From Hydra vulgaris (Eukaryota > Cnidaria > Hydrozoa > Anthoathecata > Hydridae): a stretch of DNA of 64,000 nucleotides. The stretch covers positions 38,054,001-38,118,000 of the forward strand of contig NC_088934.1 in NCBI RefSeq assembly GCF_038396675.1. The letters run 5' to 3'. The position numbers and the translations under genes were made by a program. Positions 13,215 to 22,743 of this stretch are shown in pieces. Under the pieces are notes generated by a model. That model did no database searches. It was not told the DNA's origin and was given only the letters and a program-made list of their open reading frames with translations. Positions within the stretch are counted from its first letter, which is position 1; each line of letters begins with the position of its first letter.

Positions 13215-13679
13215 AGGGTGGTTCAAAAAAACACACTTTTTAATTTAAAATTATATGGTCGATTGTAAAGAAAAGTGTTTTATATGATGAAATAATATCA
13301 AGTTAATTTTTTTAAATAAATTTTTGTTACTTTTTTTCTTTAAATACTTCAAAAGTTTAAAGTAAAAAAGTTAACATTTTTGTTAATCCCAATATTTATA
13401 TAACCATTTTCCAATAACGTATTTAAAATCAGGCCCGAAACGAGCTTTTTATTTTTGCTTGAGAATTTTACTTTATGTAACGTCACGGAGCAAACTCCAA
13501 ACATTTATATGTTCATGTTTATGTAAAATAAAAGCTTTGCAAAATTATTACAATAATTGGAGCCTGTACAATAATCAGTATACAATAATACTGAAAAATA
13601 GTCCCCTTAAATGATTACCTAATGTCGTGCAATACTCTCGTTAAAAATTATGACCATATAAATTTTGAACAGCCTCCTC
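13215..13679. mobile_element. TIR element containing dispersed repeat copy 2
   Basis: The left end reads GGGTGGTTCAAAAAAACAC and the right end, reverse complemented, reads GAGGAGGCTGTTCAAAATTT. The core from about 13440 is the reverse complement of the repeat at 930-1260. No coding capacity. It is preceded by a loose triplication of TTTATTTAATATAATGAATT (13141-13212). Confidence 0.45.
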
Positions 13680-13789
13680 AATTATTTAGGGGATTTAAAA
13701 TAATATTTTTAATAAAGTTAAAATGGACAAAGAAAAAATAGATTTTTGTTGAAGCGCAACTAAGAGTTCGTTTACTCATAATCAATTCA

Positions 13790-14124
13790 CTGGGGTTTAA
13801 CGCGTTTTGCAAATGGGCTTCTCATATGGACTTGTTCGAGATTGGCAATGTCTGATTTTAAATGTGGTGACCAGGCTTGTACAGCGAACTCAAGATGGGG
13901 GCGAATGTAAGTGAGATACAGAGTGCGCCATAAATAAAAACTGAAACTGCGAAATATTTTTTTGAGTCGCCCTAGCAATCTATTTGCTACTGATGCGGCT
14001 GACTCTATTTGGGGTCTGACATTAAGGTCATTCGAGACCATCACACCAAGGTTTCTTTCGACTGCGGTTTCTTCGAGAAGATGACGGGTGCCGTCGACGT
14101 TAGACATTGAGTATTTGTACGTTG
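13790..14124 (-). pseudogene. LINE ORF2 segment (first half of a split copy)
   Basis: The minus-strand frame (from 14107 down) reads VDGTRHLLEETAVERNLGV, then RLLGRLKKIFRSF, LYLTYIRPHLEFAVQAWSPH and LEQVHMR. This is the region just downstream of the RT palm in L2/CR1-like ORF2, where LGV...LYxxxVRPxLEYAVQxWxP is conserved. Homology stops near 13815 after HMR. The upstream neighbour of this segment in the protein (RT ending MHVGRGCN) lies at 21868-22172 on the same strand, so the two are halves of one copy split by the element at 14125-21867. Confidence 0.75.
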
Positions 14125-14605
14125 ACTACACACTAAAAAAACTAACTTATTTAAATATGCCAAAATGTGCACATTTTGGCATAATTAAATAAGAAGTTTA
14201 GAAACTGTCGAATTAGTTTCTAAAGTGGTAGCACAAGGTGGTAAAAGTAAAAAAAATGAAAGCAATTTAAGTTATTTTTAAAGAAAATGCTGAAATAGTT
14301 ATTGCCAGCAGCAGTAATTTTTTGGATTTTTGTGCAGCTGGTAGGTTTATTTTATTGTATTGAGCGCAATAGTCATCTCATGAGATATTGTGAAAATTTA
14401 TTAAAATTAAATCATTTTATTTCATTGTATCATTAAAGATTTTTGATTTAAATTAAAAGTTATCCTTAGAATATGCTCATGCATCTTATCTAACTAACAT
14501 TTTAATTTAATGTTATTTGTTATGTAAAATTTAGATTCGAAATGGTACTATAGTACTACTATTATTAGTATTTACTACTATTAGTAGTAACATCAAATCA
14601 AACAC

Positions 14606-14661
14606 ACTTGACTTGCTTTTATAATAACATGTTAAGATGTTATTATAAAGTTAAGTGTTGT
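14606..14661. repeat. Short inverted repeat in the element's 5' region
   Basis: ACACTTGACTTGCTTTTATAATAACAT and its near complement after a 6-nt loop (GTTAAG) form a hairpin about 56 bp long. It lies about 230 bp upstream of exon A. It could be a subterminal transposase site or a small insertion. Confidence 0.6.
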
Positions 14662-14886
14662 TGTATCATTTCAAATCAAAATCTAAAAATACATTGTAAC
14701 TTTTTTCAAATTGTTAAAATAAAAGTATATAGCACCAAAAAATTAATCACTCCTTTTTTAGTATGATAATTTGAAATCAAATATCATATCAATAATTCAA
14801 ATATCATATCAATAATTCAAATATCATACTAAAAAAAAAAAATTGTCAATGATGTTAAGCTATGTTTACTTTATTTTATGTTTTAG

Positions 14887-15209
14887 TTCGTGAAACCTTC
14901 AATTTGCCCATGATTGAAGAAGTCAAGTGGAATAGCTGTAAAGTAAATGCTAGTAGTTTTGCTGCTCTTCTCAACGAACAAAATTTAGAGTTTACTATTC
15001 AAGCTCCACAACTTGTTGATATTTTAAACTCTCGACAAGTTAGTTTAGAGTTAAATAAGGCTGACACAGCTCAATCATCACCGTTATGCCAATTTTCATC
15101 TATTGTAAATGATTACGTAGATTTTGTTGTACCATCGAATAAAATAAATTAGAACTTTGAAAACCAATGTATTGCTGAAGAATGTCATGTAAATGTTGTT
15201 CAGCCTCCG
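14887..15209 (+). pseudogene. Exon A of the element's spliced gene (one internal stop)
   Basis: The exon is bounded by an acceptor (TTTTAG at 14881-14886) and a consensus donor GTAAGT at 15210. It encodes VRETFNLPMIEEVKWNSCKV..., a stretch with NEQNLEFTIQAPQLVDIL, and ends in NVVQPP at a phase-0 boundary. An ATG at 14862 is in frame but sits upstream of the acceptor. A TAG at 15150-15152 interrupts the otherwise open frame and would truncate any product. The last codons lie in a 72-nt tandem duplication that continues past the donor. No domain is recognised; the start (VRETFNLP) may be the end of an upstream domain. Splicing to exon B at 18084 keeps phase 0. Confidence 0.6.
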
Positions 15210-15317
15210 GTAAGTCAACTATCTACATCAGTTGCACAATATATGGCTGAAGAATGTCGTGTTAATGTTGTTCAGCCTCCGGTAAGACAAATATCTTCAT
15301 CAACTTCTTCATCTTCA
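15174..15317 (+). repeat. 72-bp in-frame tandem duplication with two splice donors
   Basis: GCTGAAGAATGTC...AATGTTGTTCAGCCTCCGGTAAG occurs at 15174 and again at 15246, spacing exactly 72 nt (24 codons). Each copy carries CCG followed by GTAAG(T/A), a possible donor. The frame stays open through both. Confidence 0.8.
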
Positions 15318-17494
15318 TCTCCAAACACACCCAAGACACCACGAAAGATAATAAACTATAACTGTTCTGTTTGTTATTGTAAAACTTCAACTTATAGTTT
15401 TATGCTTCATCACTTAAAACTGCATGACAACCAAGCAGCTGTTTTTTGTGAAATTTGTTTGTCCAAATTTAAAAGTCTTTCAGGTTTCCTGAAGCATTCC
15501 AAAAAATGTTCCATTAACCAGATCAATATCTGTACTATTGAAAATGAAGTTGAAAAGGATGTTGTGAATCAAATTGGTAACACAAAAATTAATGAAGATT
15601 ATTTAGGAGCTTTGGCATTACATTTACTAGGAAAGCACAGATGTGCTCAAAATGTTTTAAACATAATTTTCAGTAATTTAAAGGAGATGCTTTCTGTATT
15701 AAATGTTGACATTGAGGCTTTAAAAGCTACTTGTGATAAACTGTCAACACAATATTTACGAGAAAAGTATTATAAGAATAATTTACAGACTCCAACTGCA
15801 AAAGTGGTTGGTCTGAATAAGCAAGGTTGTATAATTCCTTTCATTGAAATATTGTCTTTCCTATTACAATCTCAGGAAATTAATGACTTTAGAGCTGTGA
15901 ATGGGGACACAAACCACATGAAAATTGGAATATATTGTGATGACCTGGAAATAACAAATCCTTTAGGAAAGGCGCGTAAAAAGCAAAAAATGTTTGTATT
16001 TTATTTTCAAATCTTAAACATCTCTTCATTGTATCGTGGTAGAACGTCTTCTATCTTTCCGTTAATTTTTACTCTTACTAAATGGGTAAAAGATAAATAT
16101 TTTTACATTATTCTTTTTAGCGATTTTATTTCCTCCATAAGCCAGCTGGAAAATGGAATCGTAATTAAAGTTAGGGGTGTTTCCAAAATAATTACAGTTG
16201 AAGTAGTATACTTCTCAGGTGACTCTCTTTCTGCAAATGCAATTGGAGGTTTTAAAGAAGGTTTTAGTGAAAAGACATTGCGCTGTTGCAGAAGTTGTAA
16301 CTCAACCAGACAACAAATGAAAGATTTTTCTAACCATGAAGAATGCAGTATTTGCAAGGCTCCTGAACATATGATACGTTTGACTGAACTAAACTCTGGT
16401 TTAAGCAAAGCTGATAAATCAAAATGGTCTAATTACTATGGCATTGTTTCAAAAAGTATACTGTCAAACATTCCGGGATTTGATGTGACAAAACAGCTTT
16501 TATTTGATCCTATGCATGATTTGTTGGAAGGTCTCATTCGCTTCAGTTAGAGTTATTTTTGTTGTATGCCATTCAGAACAATTTTTTTACTTTAAAAGAA
16601 ATAAATGATTGGCTGCAAGGGTTTAGCTATGCTAATGGTATTAAAAAGCCTAATATGATCCATACCTCAATGCAGATTCGTGGTAGTTTTGGCAGTGGTC
16701 AAACTTTGACTCTTTCTCATATTATATCATTTTTTATCTTAGGGCACATGGGTCAAACCGATGTCTATTTCGTTTGTTTGTCAAAACTTATTCAGGTGCT
16801 TCAACTTTGTTTATCTCCTGTTGTTACTCCTCTTTTTTTATGGGATTTAAAAGCATTAATTCAAGATCATCATCGCTTATTTTTGTATTTGTATCCTAAT
16901 AAATTCATTCCAAAGTTACACTTCTTTATCCACTACCCTGCTCAAGCTGAACAGTTTGGGCCTCTACATGAACATATGTGTATGGCTTATGAAAGAAAAC
17001 ATCAGGTTGTGAAGAATTTTCGTCCCTTCAATTTCAAGAACATTCCTTATTCAGCATGTAAAACGATGATCATCAATACCACAAGCAATTTTTTTAATGC
17101 AGCAGGGGAAAGACGTGGTGATGTATATGGACAAGTAGACGAGTTGAAGTTTAAAAAAGGATCTATTATTTCTGTTAAAATAAATGGCATAATTTACAAG
17201 ATTGGTGATATTACTTCATGCTTACATGAAGAAAAGTTGATATTCTACAAAATCCTTTCAATATCATCAGAAAATGACAAACGTGCTTTTAAATGCTCTA
17301 AACTTATAGTACAAGCCCACTCAGCATACTTGATATGTTGTGAATCTTCTGAACAAGTTGTCATTTATCCAGATACTTTGATATTTCCTTGGTGCGTCAT
17401 CCAATATTATAATTCTTCAAGTTCTGTAAATGGCAGAATCAATATTTTTCCTTTAGCAGTGCCAAATCTAAATTTTTTTGATATATGCATATGA
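15243..17494 (+). pseudogene. EnSpm/Tnp2-like transposase with C2H2-type fingers (one frameshift)
   Basis: This long intronless frame sits between exons A and B. It is in frame with exon A, so a read-through transcript could fuse them. In order: a Ser-rich linker; two zinc-finger-like units (CSVC...HLKLH and CEIC...HSKKC, about residues 37-87); a central region with IYCDDLEITNPLGK and YRGRTSSIFPL; GGFKEGFSEKTLRCCRSC, a Cys cluster; and LLFDPMHDLLEG near residue 425, equivalent to the DPMHNLxLG motif of Tnp2 proteins. In the second frame (16559-17494) comes KLHFFIHYPAQAEQFGPL with MAYERKHQVVKN, which fits the FPPxFFxxxxHLxxHLxxExxxxGPxxxxWMYxxERxxxxLK segment (DUF4218) of plant Tnp2. A single missing base near 16539 breaks the frame, since shifting it continues LEG into LQLELFLLYAIQ without loss. 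It could be an assembly error. Total about 750 aa. C2H2-headed relatives occur in many animals; EnSpm membership is my inference from these motifs. Confidence 0.7.
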
Positions 17495-18083
17495 GTCTAC
17501 CTTTTAATGGACATATTAATTTGTTAATTTTTTAGATTTTACAGCAGAAACATGTTTAAAAATATGAAAATATTCTTCAAATAAACGTTCAAAGGAAATT
17601 TAAATTTAAATATATATATTTTACTCTTTCTTATATGTTCAGAAAAATTGAAATATCAAAATCTATTATTATACATTTGTAGTACTCTGGCAATTTATTT
17701 TATTTTTTGACTATCTTTATAAATTTTGGCAAATTTTGCCTAACATGATTCTTTCATACATGAGACAATGTAAAACTTTTTGACTTGAACATTTGATTAC
17801 AAATTATGTATGACAACAAGGACATTCATAAGACTAGTATGTTTTTTATGCGCTAAAGCTAACTTGATGCATAGAAAATTTTTCTACACCTAATTATAAA
17901 TAATGTCTTGTTATTTATTGCTTGTAATAAGGCCTGGTTTTAAATATACCACCATGAAACACCTTAAAGTTTAAATTTTAAAAACCATTTGAACAATTGC
18001 CCACTGGGATTTAGCTAATTATCACACATTTTTGCTATAATATTTATTATGTCAGACATTTTACTGTGTTAATATTTTTTCAG
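17495..18083 (+). other. 3' part of intron A-B
   Basis: AT-rich non-coding DNA after the transposase stop, ending in a T-rich tract and the acceptor TTTTTTCAG at 18075-18083. No other feature seen. Confidence 0.5.
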
Positions 18084-21028
18084 ATTTCCACAATTCCTTT
18101 TGATTCACATGAAGTTGCTCGCCTGAGGACTTTTTTGAGTACATCAACTTTAAAACTTTTAAACAATGTCTTGACAAATGACATATTGAAAAAGGAGCTG
18201 AAAAATAGTATACTTCAGTATTGCCAAGTTGTTCTTCCTTCCGACAATGATCCATGGGTTCGGAGAGAGTTTTTTTCTAAACTTAAGTCAACGCTTCTTT
18301 TTAATTTTCCTAACTGCTTGGAACACTGGGTAGGTATTGTTTTAAAAATTAATTAAATTTTCATGACCTTACAATACTTTTTTAAATGTGTTTATAATGC
18401 ATGCATATTTTGTTGTGGTTGTATTGAATAGGTGTTTGTTTGTGTACCCTTAAGATTACATAAATACCTATTCCATAGTTTTGAAAAATAAATTCTCCTA
18501 GGATTCACTTCTAAGACAGGTTTCAAACATAATTAGGCAACAACGTTGGACTAAAAGTCATCCAACTTCAAATGGAACAGCAATTAGACAATTTCAACAG
18601 GTTTCAAAACCTAAAAAGTCTCCATATATTATGGATTCAATATCTAAAGCTGAACCAGTGCTTTCGGAAGGGCAGCTTCTTCTTGAAGTTGAGGTTATAT
18701 TTTTAGTTTATTTATTATGCAAACTTAATTTGGACAGCAATATGATTAGCAATATTTTAAATTAGTAAGTGATTGGGGTTGATATTTGACCGGGGCCAGG
18801 TTTGACAAAACATAGCCAGGGCTGCATTTATATTGATAAATCCTATAAGTATATTATTTTTAGGTAAAATTTATGTTGCACTCCAAAAGACTTCAGGGAA
18901 GGAGGAGGGGAGGGGGACCTTGGAGAGGACATTTGAGCTTGAAAAAGATCTCTCTTCTAATACAGCTTAAGAACTCTCAGTGGCTGGTAACGGCTAGTAA
19001 CCCCTGCAAATTTTGTTTGTTTAGCAAAGGCAGGGTTTGTAAAAAGCTCTATTTTTAGCAGGGGCCCGGTCACTTACTACTTGAAATATTTTACTAACTA
19101 TTATATACTTTTTTTTTTTACTAATTACTTTTTTTTACGATCAAAAATACATTACAAATAAAATTGTTTAATGTATAATATATAAAGAAATTTTATAAAG
19201 TGTGATATACATACCTTAGCACCATGCATCATGGCATGTTATTTTATACAATTTTATAATAAATAATTTTTAGTTGGCTAAGTGATTATGTGCACCATTG
19301 TTTGTTTTAGAATTTAAGGTATTTTAATTTTTAAATTTTATAGAATGAACTACTAAAATCAAAACCATCGATCAATGTTCTTGCAATTTTGAACAGAAAT
19401 CTTTTTCAACCGAAAATATATGAAAAACTCCCGATTCGATTGTCGCTGGCTCCCTGTTTAATAATTGCTGAGTTTAAGCGCCTTTACCCACAGTACAGTT
19501 TTATCGAAGAATCATGTACATTTTTTGTTACTAAAGCTTTTGCAGGATCTTCTAATCACCTTGAAAGTTTGCTTGTTTTACAATGTAAATTAGGTTCCAA
19601 AAAAGCAAAGGATTTGTTGTTTAAGAAATCTGAAGTAAGTAAAATGAAATATTTTATGGTTTTATTCAATTCTTTTTAATGATTTCATATAATGAAGTTA
19701 TAAAAATGACTACATTTTTTTTGCATTTATATATCTAACTAATCTAGAATTTATTTGTTTATTACAAATGTTTATTGATGATGTACATTTCAGTATAAAC
19801 TTAGGATAAATTTTATAATAAGGGGTTGTCCATTAAATATGTATGCCAAAAATTTTGAAATTTGACCCTCCCCCTGTTGCCATGCATACTTTTAATATCG
19901 CCTCCCCCCTAAATAGTACGTATGTTTTTGAAGTTCACCCCCCCCCCCCCTACTAAAAATTAAAAATAGTAATTGGAGTGAGATTTGTTTAAAGTATGAT
20001 ATAAAATTAGGACTGACAATAAATTTAAAGATACTCTGAGGTGCCAAATAAATGTATCCGCTCATTTATTTATAATGTAGTTTAATGTAATATCATGCTA
20101 TTATCTACACAGGCGGATCCATAGGGTGGGGGCGATGGGGCGATCACCCTCCATTGTTAGTTAAGCTGTCTAGATAAAATATCAATTTTAATATTATGTT
20201 GTGCAAATTTTAAACTGTGTGATTGCTAGGGTACAAATCATTAAACCTGAAAATCGCCCTCCCCCCTCATTACTAGTTGTCTGGATTCACCATATAATAA
20301 GAAATTAAATTCGTTCTCCCCCCTCGTACTACATATTTTGGATCTGCCTTTGATTATATGCAGCTATTATACATTATACAGCTATGTATATTATACAGCT
20401 ATTATATGTAATATTAGCACAATATTATATACAGCTAGTCCTGTAAAATTCAAGAGTGGTTAGCCCAAACAGGGGCGCAGAAAGATTCCAGAACCCTAGT
20501 TTCAGAACCCCGGCTTATGGGGTTCTAGAACCCCAATGCTTTTAGAACCCCATTTTGCAATAGGGGTTCCAGAACCAGTTCTCTGGAACCCCTTACAGTC
20601 AGAGTTCCAGAACCCCGGGGTTCTAGCACCCCCAATTTAGGTCAGAGTTCTAATCCCTGCTTTAAAACTATTTGGAAAAAACCTGAATTAAATTAAATTT
20701 CCGGTAATTTGTATAGTTAAAATTTGATTTCTTTAAGTCTGACGATCTGGTCGATGAGTTGAAGATACCTGCAAAATATGGTCCACAAGTTCTTTTCAAC
20801 TCAACACAATATGGCGTTCACAGTAGATCAGGATGCGAAATGATTAGCACAGATTTACGGACGATTAAAGAGGTTTTATGCGTTATTGTTAGCATTTACT
20901 ATTTGTTAGATCTATCGTATCCATCTTCCTTTTCACAACTGATGGGCCTTTTCCAGGAGATGTTGCTAAATGAAAGCTTTGAAAAAAAATCAAAGAAGAC
21001 TTTCTCTTATATTAAACAGTTAACTTAA
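18084..21028 (+). CDS. Exons B-E of the element's second gene (tnpA-position protein)
   Basis: Four exons with clean splice sites and phase-0 junctions throughout: 18084-18329 (donor GTAGGT), 18502-18693 (acceptor CTCCTAG, donor GTTATA), 19344-19634 (acceptor TTTATAG, donor GTAAGT) and 20738-21028 (acceptor TTTAAG, stop TAA). Together they encode 339 residues without any stop or frameshift: IPFDSHEVARLRTFLS..., VRREFFSKLKSTLLFNFPNC, LLRQVSNIIRQQRWTK, then LILNR-type and LAPCLIIAEFKRLYP helices, and a C-terminal SFSQLMGLFQEML helix. The layout loosely resembles the C-terminal region of metazoan proteins annotated as SAMD3-like, but I cannot confirm that. It has no catalytic motif I recognise. 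By position it corresponds to tnpA of En/Spm, whose first intron holds the transposase frames; a DNA-binding accessory role is inference from that analogy. Confidence 0.6.
18763..19079. mobile_element. MITE in intron C-D
   Basis: TAGTAAGTGATTGGGG at 18763 and the complement of TAGTAAGTGACCGGGCCCC ending at 19079 form imperfect TIRs. The interior is G-rich (GGAAGGAGGAGGGGAGGGGG) with no gene. Inserted in the intron of the element's second gene. Confidence 0.5.
19819..19965. mobile_element. Partial DNA-element end (GGGGTTGTCCATTAA type)
   Basis: The stretch starts AAGGGGTTGTCCATTAAAT and contains paired C-rich blocks (GACCCTCCCCC, CGCCTCCCCCC) and a C13 run. Such GGGGTTGTCCAT ends are seen on short DNA transposons in many animals. 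The opposite end is not visible. Confidence 0.35.
20113..20356. mobile_element. hAT-like MITE in intron D-E
   Basis: CAGGCGGATCCA at 20113-20125 is matched inverted by TGGATCTGCCTT near 20340-20352. The interior has CGATGGGGCGATCACCCTCC and ATCGCCCTCCCCCC, themselves roughly inverted. CAGGxGGATCCA is typical of hAT-type ends; a clean 8-bp duplication was not found. Confidence 0.45.
20475..20655. repeat. Cluster of GGGGTTCTAGAACCCC-type motifs
   Basis: AGAACCCC or GGGGTTCT/GGGGTTCC occurs about ten times in both orientations within 180 bp (for example near 20513-20536, 20546-20580, 20600-20630). Many pair with neighbours to form hairpins. Confidence 0.6.
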
Positions 21029-21531
21029 TTTTTTGAATGCGATTACTAGTTATTAACTTTATTATTTTATAAATTGTTTTATTTTATATTTTTAATTTAA
21101 GTTGTTACTTGTTGTTGTTACTTATAATTTTATATTTAAGTTATTACTTTAAAAAAAAAGTTGGGAAATAAAGTTTTCTTTGAAATAATAAAAAATAATA
21201 AACTGATTTTGTAAAGTTTTGATAATGTATTTTTTGACATATATTTAAAAATATAAAAACTAATCCTTGGTTTAAGGAGTTACATAAATTACCAGATTTA
21301 TTAATAGATCATTGATATGAAATGGTTTATGGTGTTTTATTTACAATTATGTTAAAATGAATTTATTTCGTCATTGTATATATTAAAAATATTTTATAGT
21401 ATGTATTTTATGCCTTACTAGTAATATTAGCATTGAAAGATTGTTAAATACATCAGATAATTGGTATTAATTATATAATGTAGTGTATAAATGATTTAGG
21501 TTTTACTTGAATAAAAACAAAACATGTAAAA

Positions 21532-21534
<3 letters not shown>
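21029..21534. other. 3' flank of the second gene, no gene seen
   Basis: AT-rich DNA with AATAAAG at 21168 and AATAAT-rich stretches that could serve for polyadenylation of the second gene. Nothing else recognised. Confidence 0.4.

Positions 21535-21588
<54 letters not shown>
21535..21588. repeat. (TA)n microsatellite
   Basis: About 54 bp of TA repeats just inside the subterminal repeat array. Confidence 0.9.
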
Positions 21589-21590
<2 letters not shown>

Positions 21591-21852
21591 CAGCATATTA
21601 TGCTGTTAGCTTGGATTTCGAATATAACACCAAATATAACGCCTTTGGATAACGATATAACAGTATTTTGCAGTTATTTAAATTTAAATAACAGCATTAT
21701 GCTGTTATTTTTGCTGTTATTTAAATAAATATAACAGCATTTTCGAAAAAAATAACAGCATTATAACACCATAATGACACAAAATAACGCCATTTATGCT
21801 GTTATATCGTATCCCAATGCTGTTATATTTTTGTTAAATATAACAGCATAAT
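21588..21852. repeat. Subterminal ATAACAGCAT array of the EnSpm-like element
   Basis: Five AACAGCAT words (near 21590, 21691, 21732, 21754, 21842) and at least four complements ATGCTGTT (near 21601, 21704, 21797, 21818) lie within 260 bp, with degenerate copies between. CACTA elements are known to carry such arrays next to their TIRs, bound by the TnpA-type protein; that role here is inference. Confidence 0.7.
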
Positions 21853-21867
21853 TTTTTAGTGTGTAGT

Positions 21868-22172
21868 TACATCCGCGCCCAACATGCATTAGTTTGCATT
21901 TCTCAACGTTGAAATGCAAAAACCAAATATGTGACCATTCCACTGCTTTGTCAACGTCATCTTGGAGAGTGATGTTGTCCGACTCCTTTTTAATTATCCC
22001 TATTATTTTGCTGTCGTCGGCAAACAGTTTCATATGATGAGTAATTCTGTCCGGCAGCTCGTTTACAAAGATTACGAATAGCAATGGGCCCAAGACCGAG
22101 CCTTGGGGCACTCCACTAGTGACTGCTTTCCATTCAGAAGTAATGCCTTTATAACCACTCGATGACATCGAT
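21868..22172 (-). pseudogene. LINE RT segment (second half of the split copy)
   Basis: The minus-strand frame reads ITSEWKAVTSGVPQGSVLG, FVNELPD and MKLFADDSKI, i.e. the RT palm with the FADD catalytic box, then KCKLMHVGRGCN before the insertion boundary. The next part of the ORF (YKYSM-VDGTRHLLEE) is at 13790-14124. No stop occurs within the segment. Confidence 0.8.
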
Positions 22173-22645
22173 TGCTTCAACATCAAGCAACAAAAACAAT
22201 ATTGACTAATAAACACCTGTCCTTTGAAGATCGACTCCAACGGCTCGGCTTAACAACTCTTGAAGAACGCCGCAAAAGAGCAGATCTTATAGAGCAATTC
22301 AAAATCACTCGTAAACTTGAGCTTGTCAGTTTTGTCGTCCCGCAAAAATTTTCAAAAAGTAAAGATAAGTATATTCTAAGAGGCCATAACAATAAGCTAA
22401 AACGTCAGATGGTAAAAAACTGTGAGAAGCGATATAACTTTTTTTCAAATAAAATTGTCGCCCCATGGAATGCGCTTTCGCAAGAAGCAGTGAACGCTCA
22501 ATCCATCAACGCTTTCAAAAACAACATAAGAAAGTGACTTTATAGATACAATTGCTGCTTTGTCTGTAGCGTCTGTATTTTCATGTTCATCAGCATAGAG
22601 GGGACTGGTGTAGCACCTCTTCGTCAAATTATAAATAGGTTATTG
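22173..22645 (+). pseudogene. LINE ORF2 C-terminus and 3' UTR, opposite orientation
   Basis: The plus-strand frame from about 22174 to stop 22535-22537 reads ATKTILTNKHLSFEDRLQRL, GLTTLEERRKRADLIEQFKI, GHNNKLKRQM and a final NFFSNKIVAPWNALS block. It begins where the inverted segment ends in the protein (HMR then RATKxI). The 3' UTR runs to about 22645 and is followed by AAT-rich sequence. The pair looks like one twin-primed insertion. Confidence 0.75.
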
Positions 22646-22743
22646 TATTTGTATTTGACCACTGAATAATAATAATAACAATAAAAATAACAATATACTC
22701 ATATATATATATACATATATTTATATATATACATTTATATATA

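Larger units (their letters stand above)
14125..21867 (+). mobile_element. EnSpm/CACTA-like transposon, 7.74 kb, with two coding units
   Basis: The ends are perfect 16-bp inverted repeats: ACTACACACTAAAAAA at 14125-14140 and TTTTTTAGTGTGTAGT at 21852-21867. Both flanks are halves of the same LINE ORF, which independently marks the insertion limits. If the TIR is trimmed to start TACACAC, flanks GTTGAC and GTTAC look like a 5-6 bp target duplication with one indel; the standard 3-bp CACTA duplication is not evident. Inside are an EnSpm/Tnp2-like transposase frame (15243-17494) and a spliced second gene (exons 14887-15209, 18084-18329, 18502-18693, 19344-19634, 20738-21028), all on the plus strand. 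The right subterminal 260 bp carry about ten ATAACAGCAT motifs in both orientations. The left subterminal region has a 26-bp perfect palindrome (14158-14184 region, centre GTGCAC). The assignment to EnSpm rests on CACTA within the TIR plus the transposase motifs. Confidence 0.7.

Noticed and set aside
14125-14140. Standard CACTA terminus with 3-bp target duplication
   Set aside because: The bases next to CACTA are ACA on the left and TGT on the right, which are not a duplication; a longer TIR with a 5-6 bp duplication fits better.
16103-16408. 101-aa minus-strand frame
   Set aside because: Shadow of the Tnp2-like transposase frame on the other strand.
14887-21028. First read as a host gene with a transposon in its intron
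   Set aside because: The whole region lies between matching 16-bp TIRs that interrupt a LINE frame, so the spliced gene is better seen as part of the element.
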